A stretch of 64,000 nt of DNA, taken from an uncultured Helicobacteraceae bacterium. GTDB taxonomy: Bacteria; Campylobacterota; Campylobacteria; Campylobacterales; Sulfurimonadaceae. The stretch covers positions 1-64,000 of the forward strand of contig CAMZLS010000036.1 in assembly GCA_947311765.1 (NCBI GenBank), read 5' to 3'. The notes under the pieces are model-generated. The model did no database searches. It was not told the origin of the DNA and saw only the letters and a program-made list of their open reading frames with translations. Both the position numbers and the translations under genes were made by a program. Positions 1-8,400 of this stretch are shown piece by piece (position 1 is the first letter of the stretch; each line of letters opens with the position of its first letter).

Positions 1-34
1 AAAACAGACAAATATTACTGTTAAGTCGGGTAAA

Positions 35-352
35 GTGATGCCTGATTATAACATCGTCCACCAAGAGCTCAAACAATCCAAAGACAATAAAACCAAAGTC
101 ACACTTATGTTTCTTTGGGAAATCTATAAAGAGGAACATGGCTCTGATGCCTACGAGTATACACAATTCAGAGTCTACTACAGAAGATACAAACAGAAAC
201 TCAACCCTTCCATGAGATAGATACATATCGCAGGAGAGAAACTCTTCGTTGACTACAGTGGTGTCACTATCCCCATCTGTAATCAAAAGAGTGGCAACAT
301 AGAGACTGCACAAGTCTTCGTAGCGGTACTTGGAGCCAGCGATACAGGAACT
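35..352 (+). pseudogene. IS21-family transposase (IstA) remnant
   Basis: The reading frame from 35 runs to a TAG at 218-220 and then continues in the same frame to about 352. The peptide resembles the middle of IS21-family IstA transposases: an HKEL-like stretch, a YTQF..YYRRY segment, the conserved NPSMR stretch, then [10 protein letters not shown], which carries a catalytic-core Asp, and [11 protein letters not shown]. In relatives the residue after NPSMR is usually Gln, so the TAG looks like a CAG-to-TAG nonsense change. Similarity stops near GASD; neither the rest of the catalytic core nor an IstB gene follows. From 349 to 408 a short open stretch reads [20 protein letters not shown], which I cannot assign. 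The upstream part lies outside the window. This is a dead insertion-sequence scar. Confidence 0.8.
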
Positions 353-469
353 AACACAAAAATTAAAACTCAATGCTTTTTATAATGCATTCGTAGAACA
401 AGAGACACAGCCAATAAAATTTATGCCATAAATAGCTATTACTCTAAGATATTTAAATTTAACTAATTG

Positions 470-1660
470 TTATTTTATGAATGAGAATAGCCAAAGAGGT
501 ATTTTATTGTTATTTGGTGTAAAATCAATATCTATTGCCAAATAACTACCTTTTATATCTTTAATTTGAGAAAATGACTTAGCTTTCCCTCCAATCTCAA
601 ATATATGCTTATCTACTTTAAAATCTCCAATATCACTATAATATATATTTTCAAAGCAGTTTACAAAAAATGTCTCCCTTACTACTCCTATGTCAATATC
701 AAGATTTATTTTATCAGCATAAGCATATAAAATATTTGTATTAGCAAAAAGTATCTTTTGAGGCTTTTTAGATATCTTTTTTGAAAACTTGCGCATCGAT
801 TTAAAAATAGCAGTTTTATCCAATATACTCAAATAAGTATTGAGTGTAGGTACACTTACATCAAATTCTCTGGAGAGTGCTGTTACATTTACATCAAAAG
901 GATTGTTAGCAGATACCACAAAAAATATAAGTTTTTCAAACACTGTGATGTGTGTGTAATCAATTTTATTAAGTGGAGGGATATCTTCATGAATGATTTT
1001 CTCTAATGCATTATAAAGTTTGGAATTAAAACTATTTAGACCTTCTAGGTAAAAAGGGTATGCACCATATTGCAGATATTTTTTAAACTCTCCATATAGA
1101 TCTTGATACTTGAATACAAGTTTTTTAGAGATCTCACTAGAGTTTGTGAGTATCTCTTGGAGTGAATATGAGTCGAGCTCTACTCCCTTTTGAATCTCAA
1201 AGTATTCTTTAAAATTCAGAACAGGGACATTATGTATTGCAAGTCTTCTACTTAGATCGTATTTTTCGTATAGAATATTAATCATGGATGAACCACTGAC
1301 CCTAATGGTAAGATCCGGGAAACTATCATAGATGTTTTTAATCTCTTGAGCCCAGTTTTTGTACTTATGAACTTCATCTATTACTATGACTCTTCCACCA
1401 AGTGAGTAAAACTCATCTGTAAGTTCATATATACTAGAGTTTGTGAATTCTATATCATCTCCTGTCATATAAAGAGAGTTTTCATTATTGGCTTTTATGT
1501 ACTGAAAAAGCAGGGTAGTCTTGCCAACACCTCGAGCACCAATGAGAGCTATTAACCTTTCATTAGAATTTAAATAGTCAAAATATTTCTTTCTAAGAAA
1601 AGTAGTTTCTATTTTTGCTAAGATTAACTCTTGTTTTCTAATGAAATAGTTTATATCCAT
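470..1660 (-). CDS. AAA-family ATPase with DUF4143-type C-terminal domain
   Basis: The 396-residue protein has a Walker A motif GARGVGKTT at residues 41-49, a Walker B VIVIDEVH near residue 95, and the VSGSS segment typical of the AAA_14/DUF4143 family of stand-alone ATPases. The C-terminal third resembles DUF4143, with a winged-helix-like stretch (VTALSREFDVSVPTLNTYLSILDKT) and a nuclease-like tail. The biological role of this family is not firmly known. It often sits in variable genomic regions, as here between an IS remnant and a truncated anmK. Base composition is very A+T-rich. The start at 1660 is the only good one; an A+T-rich promoter region lies at 1661-1800. It has probably been acquired horizontally (inference). 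Confidence 0.8.
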   Translation of the reverse strand: MDINYFIRKQELILAKIETTFLRKKYFDYLNSNERLIALIGARGVGKTTLLFQYIKANNENSLYMTGDDIEFTNSSIYELTDEFYSLGGRVIVIDEVHKYKNWAQEIKNIYDSFPDLTIRVSGSSMINILYEKYDLSRRLAIHNVPVLNFKEYFEIQKGVELDSYSLQEILTNSSEISKKLVFKYQDLYGEFKKYLQYGAYPFYLEGLNSFNSKLYNALEKIIHEDIPPLNKIDYTHITVFEKLIFFVVSANNPFDVNVTALSREFDVSVPTLNTYLSILDKTAIFKSMRKFSKKISKKPQKILFANTNILYAYADKINLDIDIGVVRETFFVNCFENIYYSDIGDFKVDKHIFEIGGKAKSFSQIKDIKGSYLAIDIDFTPNNNKIPLWLFSFIK

Positions 1661-1837
1661 AATAAATCCTTAAATTATATTTTATGATTATAGCATATTT
1701 TACAAAAATATATTTAATAGGTTGCTGTTTTATTGAAATAAGTTATCTACAATTAATATGCATAACTATTAATTAAGTCTGTTATTACATTTTTCACCCC
1801 AGTTTTAGTAGATAAATTATGAAAAATACTAGATGAA

Positions 1838-2257
1838 TTGAAATATTTAAATAAAGATATTATCAATATTTATCAACTAAACGACTATCGTCTACAAGGG
1901 CGTGAACTTTTTAACCAAGAATGGCTAGAAAAACAGCTAAAAAATTTCTCCCTAAAAGCGCAAGATATCCAAGCTACACTCCTCGCCTTAAGCGTACACA
2001 CCATCACAAATGAGCTTAAAAACTTTGATATAAAAACCCTTATCGTCTGCGGTGGCGGCGGAAAAAACAGCTTCTTTATGGAGTCACTACAAGAAGCCAT
2101 ACACCCCATAAAGTTAGAGATAAACCAAGAGGGCGATATGCTCGAAGCGATGGTATTCGCATGGCTAGCATACAAAAGAGTCCACAGAGAAAAAGTCACC
2201 CTCAAATCCGTTACTGGAGCAAAAGAAGATACTTTGTTGGGTGGGGTTTATGGATAA
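1838..2257 (+). pseudogene. anmK: Truncated 1,6-anhydro-N-acetylmuramic acid kinase (C-terminal third)
   Basis: The roughly 139 residues match the C-terminal third of AnmK: ATLLALSVHTI, then the ATPase-fold CGGGGKNSFFMESL segment, then GDMLEAMVFAWLAY and SVTGAKEDTLLGGVYG at the end. AnmK is normally about 370 residues; the N-terminal ATP and sugar-binding part is missing. The open frame begins at a TTG with no good ribosome binding site, directly after A+T-rich accessory DNA. AnmK converts anhydroMurNAc to MurNAc-6-phosphate, and the next core genes downstream (amgK, murU) use recycled MurNAc, so this is a broken member of a recycling cluster. The break was probably caused by the insertions on its left (inference). 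Confidence 0.8.
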
Positions 2258-2313
2258 AATCAGTCACAAGCCCAAAAGAATAACAAAAAAAATCGTCTCC
2301 ACCCTCTTATTAT

Positions 2314-2348
2314 TTGACAATGTTATCATATTGAGATAAGATGATAAT
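2314..2348 (+). promoter_or_regulatory. higBA promoter and operator
   Basis: A perfect -35 TTGACA lies at 2314-2319. TAAGAT at 2337-2342 follows at 17 bp spacing as a -10. An inverted repeat TTATCAT...ATGATAA spans 2322-2347 and overlaps both, as expected for an autoregulated toxin-antitoxin operator bound by HigA. The predicted transcription start falls at or next to the toxin ATG (2349). Confidence 0.6.
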
Positions 2349-2633
2349 ATGATTGTAAGTTTTAAATGTAAATACACAAAGCAACTTTTTGATGGTAAAC
2401 ACCAAGAAAGGTTTTCTCAAGCTATAAATAAGATAGGTAAAAGAAAATTAGATATGTTAAATTCGGCTTATAATTGGGAAGATTTAAAGATACCTCCATC
2501 AAATAAGCTTGAATTTTTACAAGGCAACTTAAAAGGTTTTTGTAGCATTAGAGTAAACAATCAGTTTAGATTGATATTTAGATTTGAAAACTCTAATGCT
2601 TATGATGTATATATCGATGATTATCATAAATAA
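2349..2633 (+). CDS. higB: HigB-family toxin (RelE/ParE fold)
   Basis: The 94-residue protein has the HigB pattern: IVSFKCKYTKQLFDGK at the start, L..A......L..PPSN.LE.L.GNLKG in the middle and SIRVNNQFRLIFRFE, ending with a DYHK tail. HigB proteins are ribosome-dependent mRNA endonucleases that stop translation when not neutralised. The antitoxin gene follows 11 bp downstream, which is the toxin-first order typical of higBA. No ribosome binding site is visible in front of the ATG because the promoter ends there. The pair sits between the anmK stump and amgK, so it probably arrived together with the local rearrangement (inference). Confidence 0.88.
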   Translation: MIVSFKCKYTKQLFDGKHQERFSQAINKIGKRKLDMLNSAYNWEDLKIPPSNKLEFLQGNLKGFCSIRVNNQFRLIFRFENSNAYDVYIDDYHK

Positions 2634-2644
2634 GGATTAATAAT

Positions 2645-2935
2645 ATGAAAGAGATTAGACCTAGCACCCATCCTGGAATTATATTAAAAGAGGAGTTTGC
2701 AATACCATTGCATTTGACACAAGCAAAACTGTCTAATGACTTAAAAGTAGGGATAAAAACACTTAGTGAATTGTATAATGAAAAAAGGGGAGTAACTCCG
2801 CTTATGGCACTAAAACTATCAAAATATTTTGGTACGACTGCTGAATTTTGGTTAAATTTACAAAATGCTTATGATTTACATAAAACATATCAGTATGAAA
2901 AAGAGAATTTAAAATTCATACACAGAGCGGCATAA
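2645..2935 (+). CDS. higA: HigA-family antitoxin, XRE-type helix-turn-helix
   Basis: The 96-residue protein starts with the HigA signature RPSTHPGIILKEEF and contains a helix-turn-helix (LTQAKLSNDLKVGIKTLSELYNEKRGVTPLMALKLSKYFG), followed by TAEFWLNLQNAYDL, which is also typical of HigA. It should neutralise the HigB toxin encoded 11 bp upstream and repress the shared promoter at 2314-2348. The ribosome binding site is AAGGA at 2632-2636, overlapping the end of the toxin gene. Length is normal for the family. Confidence 0.9.
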   Translation: MKEIRPSTHPGIILKEEFAIPLHLTQAKLSNDLKVGIKTLSELYNEKRGVTPLMALKLSKYFGTTAEFWLNLQNAYDLHKTYQYEKENLKFIHRAA

Positions 2936-2995
2936 AAAAATGTTAGCACATATTAAAAAATCTCAATAATGCCTACAGTGTAAACAGGTAATCTT

Positions 2996-3925
2996 ATGAA
3001 CAAAATCAGAGCATACTTGGCAACAACACCTTATAAAAACCATAGCATTGAAGTAGCTTCGGCAGATGCGAGTTTTCGGAAGTATTATCGCTTGAAAAAT
3101 GGGGATAAGAGTTTTATTTTTATGGACTCCTCTTTGGAAAAAGAGTCTTTGAGACCTTTTATCAAGGTGACAGAAAAACTCTTAGACATAAACGTTAATG
3201 CCCCCGCTATTTTAGAGCAAAATATAAAAGAGGGCTTTTTGATTTTAGAAGATTTTGGCAATACCAATCTACTTGATGTTTTAGATGAAAAGAGTTTTCA
3301 AAACTACTACTCACAAGCCATAGATGTTATTATCAAAATGCAAGAGGCAGATACTCAAGATTTGTCTCTATATAATAAGGCATTTTTACATGCTGAGATG
3401 AATCTGATGCAGGAGTGGTATATCGAAAAACTCTTACATGTAAGCCTAACTCAAAAAGAGAAAAATCTACTTGAAAATACTTTAGACGCTATCTCTGAGG
3501 TGGTTTTAGAGCAACCCCAAGGGTGTTTCGTTCACCGCGACTTTCACTCACGAAATATTATGCTCACTCCTAAAAATGAGTTTGGCATTATAGATTATCA
3601 AGATGCGATGAGTGGAGCGGTGATGTATGATTTAGTCTCACTCTTGAAAGATTGTTATATCTCTTTTGAGAGAGAAGCGATAGAAAAACTAGCCCTAGAG
3701 TTTCGAGATAAGAAAGGCTTACACATAAGCGATGAAGAGTTTCTAAAATGGTTTGATTTTATGGGACTACAACGCCATATAAAAGTATTGGGTATCTTCT
3801 CAAGACTCTCTATTCGTGATGGAAAAGATGGCTATCTCAAAGATATACCTCTAGCTTTGAGATATGTTTTAGAGACTGCCTCGCGCTATGAGGAGACTCG
3901 AGAGTTTTCTGGGTTATTAATGTGA
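2996..3925 (+). CDS. amgK: N-acetylmuramate / N-acetylglucosamine anomeric kinase AmgK
   Basis: The 309-residue protein is an aminoglycoside-phosphotransferase-fold sugar kinase. It shows the early ASFRKYYRL segment, the catalytic loop HRDFHSRNIM near residue 180 and the metal-binding IIDYQDAMSGAVMYDLVSLL about 20 residues later, the AmgK pattern. AmgK phosphorylates MurNAc (or GlcNAc) at C1, and MurU then makes UDP-MurNAc, bypassing de novo synthesis. The stop codon overlaps the GTG start of murU, so the two are translationally coupled. One TTACATGTAA palindrome lies inside at 3434. The start at 2996 follows an AGGTAATCTT stretch, a weak ribosome binding site. Confidence 0.85.
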   Translation: MNKIRAYLATTPYKNHSIEVASADASFRKYYRLKNGDKSFIFMDSSLEKESLRPFIKVTEKLLDINVNAPAILEQNIKEGFLILEDFGNTNLLDVLDEKSFQNYYSQAIDVIIKMQEADTQDLSLYNKAFLHAEMNLMQEWYIEKLLHVSLTQKEKNLLENTLDAISEVVLEQPQGCFVHRDFHSRNIMLTPKNEFGIIDYQDAMSGAVMYDLVSLLKDCYISFEREAIEKLALEFRDKKGLHISDEEFLKWFDFMGLQRHIKVLGIFSRLSIRDGKDGYLKDIPLALRYVLETASRYEETREFSGLLM

Positions 3926-4587
3926 AAGCTATGATACTAGCAGCAGGTAGAGGAGAGCGTATGCGCCCACTCACCGATACGCTTCCAAAACCACTCTTGC
4001 ATGTAAAGGATAAACCCTTGATTGTCTGGCATATTGAAAAACTAGCTCTAGCTGGATTTGAAGAGATTATTATCAACATCGCACATTTAGGCTATAAGAT
4101 ACCTCAAGCCTTAGGAGATGGTTCACAGTGGGGTGTCAAACTTATCTACTCTGATGAGCAAGAAGAGGGTGCGCTAGAGAGTGCAGGGGGGATTATAAAA
4201 GCCTTGCCTCTGCTTGGTGAAGAGAGCTTTTTAGTTGTTAATGGCGATATCTGGAGTGATTATGAGTTCGATAGCAGTTTTGAGCTGGGTGATGATTTGG
4301 CTCATCTTATTTTAGTACCTAATCCTGAGCATAATCTCAAAGGTGATTTTGCCCTCAAAGAGGGGAGAGTTCTTAATGAGGGTGAGGAAAAATATACTTT
4401 TTCAGGCATAGGCTGCTATAATCCAACACTTTTTAAAGATGAGAGTTATGGCAGACAAACCCTTGCCCCACTTCTTCGCAAAGCAATCGTAAACAATCGC
4501 ATAAGCGGAGCCTTACATGTAAGTGAGTGGTACGATATAGGGACTCCGCAGAGATTAGAAGAGTTAAGGAGTCGATTTGATGATTAA
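3922..4587 (+). CDS. murU: N-acetylmuramate alpha-1-phosphate uridylyltransferase MurU
   Basis: The 221-residue protein is a sugar-nucleotide transferase with the N-terminal signature MILAAGRGERMRPLTDTLPKPLL and the metal/nucleotide loop VVNGDIWSDYEF. It should transfer UMP from UTP to MurNAc-1-phosphate made by AmgK. The start is GTG at 3922, overlapping the amgK stop by 4 bp, so the pair forms one operon. The peptidoglycan lytic transglycosylase gene overlaps its end, which fits a recycling operon: release of anhydro-muropeptides, then salvage. A TTACATGTAA palindrome at 4513 is read as LHV. Confidence 0.88.
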   Translation: MKAMILAAGRGERMRPLTDTLPKPLLHVKDKPLIVWHIEKLALAGFEEIIINIAHLGYKIPQALGDGSQWGVKLIYSDEQEEGALESAGGIIKALPLLGEESFLVVNGDIWSDYEFDSSFELGDDLAHLILVPNPEHNLKGDFALKEGRVLNEGEEKYTFSGIGCYNPTLFKDESYGRQTLAPLLRKAIVNNRISGALHVSEWYDIGTPQRLEELRSRFDD

Positions 4588-5551
4588 ACTATTTTTTTTA
4601 CTATCTATCACTACAATTTTATCTGCTGCATATTCTAATTGTGGTTTTAAAAATAAAAACTATGAAGAGGTCTGCAAAAGAGCTGTAAAAAAAGGTGTCT
4701 CACTACAGTATGCCAACGAATTTTTACTCTCGAAAAAAACCAGAAAACTTGACATGAAAAGCTTTAAACTCTTTCAACCTAAGCAGATAAAAACCCATCA
4801 TGCCAATGAAAAGCGTGCCAATAATAATTTATTAAAATATGTGCCTCAAATTGAAACTCATATTAAAAAATATGAAAATGTTTATAATCTTGCGGAGTCC
4901 AGATATAAGGTAAATAGAGAAGTAGTGGCCGCAATTTTGATGAAAGAGACGCGTTTGGGAAAAATCAAACCAAAGCATGATGCTTTTAGTGTTTTTAACA
5001 CCCTTGTTTTGAAAACAGAAGTAAAATCTTCTCGTGATACATGGCTTCTTAAGATGGGAAAATCCAATATGGTTTCTATCATAAAGTATTGCTACGATAA
5101 GGGTTACAAGCCCCTTACATGTAACTTCCCTAGCTCGTATGCAGGAGCAGTAGGTATCCCTCAATTTATGCCAAATAATTTTATCTACATAGAGGGATAC
5201 AAAAAAGAGTTGGGAGATTTAACAGATATGTCTGATGCTATCATGTCTGCAAGTAAGTTTTTAAACAGTGTTGCTGGCTTTAAAGAGCTGATAGTGTGGA
5301 GAAAAATTCCTAATATGAAGATGGTAGAAGAGGATTGGTATGCATATGATTTCACTTATAAAAATAGCTCTTTTGTCTATGCCAAGAGTAAAAAAACTGG
5401 GAAAAAATATAACTGCTTCGCTTGCGGAGACAAAGACCTTGAGTATCTGCGTCGCTATGCAAAAAAAATCATGACCTATAATAACTCATCAAACTACGCC
5501 ATCGGTGTTTTGCGTTTAGCGTATGATGCTCATATATTATTAGAAAATTAA
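4580..5551 (+). CDS. MltB-like lytic murein transglycosylase
   Basis: The protein of about 323 residues starts with a signal peptide (MIKLFFLLSITTILSAAYS, perhaps followed by a Cys but without a clear lipobox). It has the SLT_2/MltB core: a Glu in AAILMKETRLG as candidate catalytic acid, then the SYAGAVGIPQFMPNNF segment with its conserved Gly-Ile-Pro-Gln-Phe-Met-Pro. It would cleave peptidoglycan in the periplasm and release 1,6-anhydroMurNAc products. I chose the ATG at 4580 over the TTG one codon earlier. It overlaps the murU stop and is probably co-transcribed with amgK-murU. A TTACATGTAA palindrome at 5115 is read as LTCN. Confidence 0.82.
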   Translation: MIKLFFLLSITTILSAAYSNCGFKNKNYEEVCKRAVKKGVSLQYANEFLLSKKTRKLDMKSFKLFQPKQIKTHHANEKRANNNLLKYVPQIETHIKKYENVYNLAESRYKVNREVVAAILMKETRLGKIKPKHDAFSVFNTLVLKTEVKSSRDTWLLKMGKSNMVSIIKYCYDKGYKPLTCNFPSSYAGAVGIPQFMPNNFIYIEGYKKELGDLTDMSDAIMSASKFLNSVAGFKELIVWRKIPNMKMVEEDWYAYDFTYKNSSFVYAKSKKTGKKYNCFACGDKDLEYLRRYAKKIMTYNNSSNYAIGVLRLAYDAHILLEN

Positions 5552-5931
5552 ACCGTAAAATTTGCAAAAGTGCCTTCGACACTTAAAACACTTTTATAAC
5601 GAGTTTGTGTTAATGTAACCTGTTTTGTTTCCAAGTCGCAGACTGCTATACGATAGCTAGAACCCATAAACGGTTCTACGATACAGATAATTTTACCCTC
5701 AAGTTCTCGTGTCGCATAGATATTTCCTTGAAGATTATGGAAAAAATATTTGGGATAACTCAGGGGTGTAATCTCAACGATTTCGACATTGCTACTAAGT
5801 GTATTCGCTATAAGAGCGGCATCTTCAAAACTATCAAACTGAACGCACCAATCATCAAAAGTTTTGTTAAATTTTTCTAGATCTTCATCTAAAAAACCAC
5901 CAGCGCAAGATTGTAAAGTAAAAATACTCAT
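5548..5931 (-). CDS. Hypothetical protein, 127 residues
   Basis: I do not recognise this family. The protein is acidic, has no membrane segment and no obvious motif beyond alternating beta-like stretches (VEIVEITPL, KIICIVEPF, YRIAVCDLET). The start ATG at 5931 overlaps the stop of the upstream mutarotase gene by 4 bp (ATGA), so the pair is very likely an operon. Its tail overlaps the end of the convergent transglycosylase gene by 4 bp. The coupling with a sugar-phosphate mutarotase suggests a housekeeping accessory protein, but that is only inference. Confidence 0.6.
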   Translation of the reverse strand: MSIFTLQSCAGGFLDEDLEKFNKTFDDWCVQFDSFEDAALIANTLSSNVEIVEITPLSYPKYFFHNLQGNIYATRELEGKIICIVEPFMGSSYRIAVCDLETKQVTLTQTRYKSVLSVEGTFANFTV

Positions 5932-6776
5932 AGATTTGTAACTTCTATATAGGCTTTGAGTGTATGCGATTGAAGAGGTGCTATCGCTTTGGCATCTTCA
6001 AGGGCATTAGCAGACTCTATACAGACCATCGTACGATAGGCATCATTATTCATAGCACTCATTCGAGCGCATTTTTCTATCCAAGGATTCCAAACGACGG
6101 CTGAAGATGAGCCCTCATTTTTAATGACTATCTGACGCTTGATATCGACAAGCCTTATTTCGTGCTTAATCCCTTGATAGATACGATCTACTTCTTGATA
6201 AAACTCTATATCGCCGTTTTGTTGGTACTGTTCTTGTGTTAAGGCATCAAAATAACTGCTCTTGCCTAAACCCTCGATATGCACATGCGAAATATCTGAT
6301 ATCTGAAAATAACTATGTAAAGCTTGGGTAATTTTGAAAGGTTTTTCATCAAGATTTGTAGTTTTTAGCTCCATAGTAAGGGTGTCTGAAACCCTTACAT
6401 GTAAGGATAACTCAAAACGATATGGCCAAAGTTTAAGAGAGCTTTTTGAGTGTTTTAAAGTTAAAGTAAGCTCTGTTGTATGCGCATCTATCTCTGAGCT
6501 TGCGCTCAATTGCCACATACTCGTACGTGCAAAACCATGCTGGGGAAGCTCAGGATTTTCAGACATCCCGAACCAAGGCCAGCAGATAGGAACTCCACCA
6601 CGAATAGCCTTGCCTAGCTCAAAATCACTCGCTTGGCTTAGCCATAAAAGAGGATTACTATTATGCGGTGCGTAGTGAAATATATGCGCACCTTGTAAGG
6701 CTATCTTTGCGTGAGCACTTTTGTTTGAAATATCGAGGTATTCAAATCCATTTTTAAGTTTTTGAAGATTTATCAT
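5928..6776 (-). CDS. D-hexose-6-phosphate mutarotase (YeaD-like aldose 1-epimerase family)
   Basis: The 282-residue protein shows the YeaD/aldose-epimerase pattern: GAHIFHYAP near the start, RGGVPICWPWFG, LPQHGFARTSMW with the conserved His, and LHSYFQISD with another conserved His. It should interconvert alpha and beta anomers of hexose-6-phosphates. It lies head to tail with the small hypothetical gene that overlaps its stop. A TTACATGTAA palindrome at 6395 is read as LHV. In the 92 bp upstream (6777-6868) I see no gene, only a possible 19-25 codon stretch starting MKILFLLALF that I do not count. Confidence 0.85.
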   Translation of the reverse strand: MINLQKLKNGFEYLDISNKSAHAKIALQGAHIFHYAPHNSNPLLWLSQASDFELGKAIRGGVPICWPWFGMSENPELPQHGFARTSMWQLSASSEIDAHTTELTLTLKHSKSSLKLWPYRFELSLHVRVSDTLTMELKTTNLDEKPFKITQALHSYFQISDISHVHIEGLGKSSYFDALTQEQYQQNGDIEFYQEVDRIYQGIKHEIRLVDIKRQIVIKNEGSSSAVVWNPWIEKCARMSAMNNDAYRTMVCIESANALEDAKAIAPLQSHTLKAYIEVTNL

Positions 6777-6868
6777 GAAGTCACCTTAGCGGTTCTTAAG
6801 GTAAAAAGTGCCAATAAAAATAAAATCTTCATAATCACCATAGGTATAAAGCTTGATTGACATGTCAC

Positions 6869-7687
6869 TTAGACTCCTTCAAGATACTTAGCTACCGCAT
6901 CTTCATCATTTGTATATTGCGAGATAATTGTAGCATGTTTTTTCAATTTTTCGTGGGAGTTTGCTACGGCAACAGAAGTTTTTGAGAGCTGAAACATCCC
7001 TAGGTCGTTTAGGTTGTCTCCAAAAACAGTGAGCTTCTCCATCTCAAGTCCACTATATTCAATGAGGCTTTGTATACCATGCGCTTTATCTGCGTCTTTA
7101 TGCAAGAGCGTTAAAAAATAACAGCCGACATAAGCTTCAGGGGCTAAGATGTATTTAAGTTCATTGCCAAAAACACATCTGAGTTCTACAAGAAGCTTTC
7201 TTAAGAGTTTCTCTTCCCCCATATAGACAACTTTAAAGTTATTATCCATAGCTCGAATATCTCTACACTCTTGCAAGTTATCCTCTTTTGCATAGCGTGA
7301 TAAAACCTGTCTCTGATCTTTATTGCAGATATTGGAGTATAAAAAAGCCTCATTGAGATTTTTATCAGCTAGGGCAAGTATAAAAGGAAAAATTCCAAAT
7401 TTTGCACCCTCATCAATAATTGCATCAGCAACTTCTTTATTGATAAGCTTCGTAGCGATAATTTTTTTATCCATTGTTGCCACAAGCGCCCCATCAAGTA
7501 AAATCATAGGTGCATTTATATAGATATCCTTTAAAAACTGGGCAGTTTTTTTGTAAGTTCTAGCAGTTGCTACACTCATAATGTTCTCAGAAGCCTTAGC
7601 GTTTCATATTTTTTGAGTATAAGGGGTGATAGAGAGGTCGGTTCGTAAAAAAGTGTGATCCAAATCGGTAATAAATATATTTTTCAT
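6869..7687 (-). pseudogene. HAD-family (Cof-type) phosphatase interrupted by an in-frame TGA
   Basis: From the ATG at 7687 the frame reads MKNIFITDLDHTFLRTDLSI, which holds HAD motif I (DLDHT, with both catalytic Asp residues). It stops at a TGA (7606-7604, codon 28) and then continues in the same frame: NAKASENI, then the motif II region SVATART, and later the motif IV region VFGDNLNDLGMF. The two parts together give one normal HAD hydrolase of about 272 residues. A single TGG-to-TGA change would explain it. The downstream part on its own (ATG at 7579) lacks the nucleophile Asp and could not be an active phosphatase. Confidence 0.85.
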
Positions 7688-7732
7688 ACCGTAGTGTATC
7701 AGATTTTAAGCTAGAGATTACTACAATGCCTT

Positions 7733-7960
7733 ATGCTTATTTCAGAATCAAATCGTGACACCTCTTGCTATTGTATTATGTTTGAATACCTCAGTGAATC
7801 TGCGCAAGAATCAGCACTGAAATTTATGAACGCTTCTTCGCACTATGAACTAAATTGGGATATCATCCCCATAGCTCCGCTTCCTGGTGGGACTATTGGT
7901 GATTACGAACAAGATGATATTGATCTGCAGGCTTTGGTGCAGATTGGGTATTATCGGTAG
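7733..7960 (+). CDS. Hypothetical protein, 75 residues or fewer
   Basis: This is a small acidic open frame with no family I recognise. The C-terminal half (LNWDIIPIAPLPGGTIGDYEQDDIDLQALVQIGYYR) looks protein-like. The first ATG at 7733 has no clear ribosome binding site; the ATG at 7778 (MFEYLSES) is an alternative start that would give 60 residues. Its tail overlaps the end of the convergent yaiI gene by 10 bp. It may be a real small gene or a chance frame. Confidence 0.4.
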   Translation: MLISESNRDTSCYCIMFEYLSESAQESALKFMNASSHYELNWDIIPIAPLPGGTIGDYEQDDIDLQALVQIGYYR

Positions 7961-8400
7961 TATTTTGTTAAAAAAGCATTCAGCTGATTAGCAAACTCAT
8001 GTGCGTCTTTCACGCCAAAAGGTTTCGGTCCTTTTGTCATCTCACCACTCTCTCTTATCTTCTCCATCAAATCACGCATCGCTAGATACTGCTTGATATT
8101 ATCCACACTGTAGAGTTCGCCTCTATGGTCTATTGCATGGGCATTTTTGGAGATTATTCTATCGGCTAGAGGGATATCGGCGGTGATAACTAAGTCGCCT
8201 TCTTGTGCCATCTCTACTATCTTGTGGTCTGCTTCATCTGCGCCTTGTTCTACAATGATATAGCTTACATGTAAGGATTTTCCGATACTTATCTTTTTAT
8301 TGGCAATAACAAAGGTGGGGATTTTCAAGCGCTCAATAGCGCGTAGCAATATAGGCTTTAAAAGATTAGGAAAAGCATCACCATCAACATAGAGAGTCAT
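7951..8400 (-). CDS. yaiI: YaiI/YqxD (DUF188) family protein
   Basis: The protein of about 149 residues starts at MTLYVDGDAFPN and contains ITADIPLADRI and AIDHRGELYS, the hallmarks of the UPF0178/DUF188 family with a PIN-like fold whose exact function is unsettled. I chose the ATG at 8400 because it overlaps the dbpA stop as TAATG, which implies translational coupling with the helicase gene upstream. The frame could extend five codons further into dbpA, but the family starts at this Met. A TTACATGTAA palindrome at 8275 is read as LHV. Confidence 0.85.
   Translation of the reverse strand: MTLYVDGDAFPNLLKPILLRAIERLKIPTFVIANKKISIGKSLHVSYIIVEQGADEADHKIVEMAQEGDLVITADIPLADRIISKNAHAIDHRGELYSVDNIKQYLAMRDLMEKIRESGEMTKGPKPFGVKDAHEFANQLNAFLTKYYR

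Noticed and set aside
1885-2205. 106-codon minus-strand frame over the anmK stump
   Set aside because: It is the shadow of the AnmK C-terminal coding frame and has no protein-like features.
6777-6868. Small gene starting MKILFLLALF between the mutarotase and the HAD gene
   Set aside because: It is under 26 codons with no clear ribosome binding site, and a second overlapping frame is equally open.
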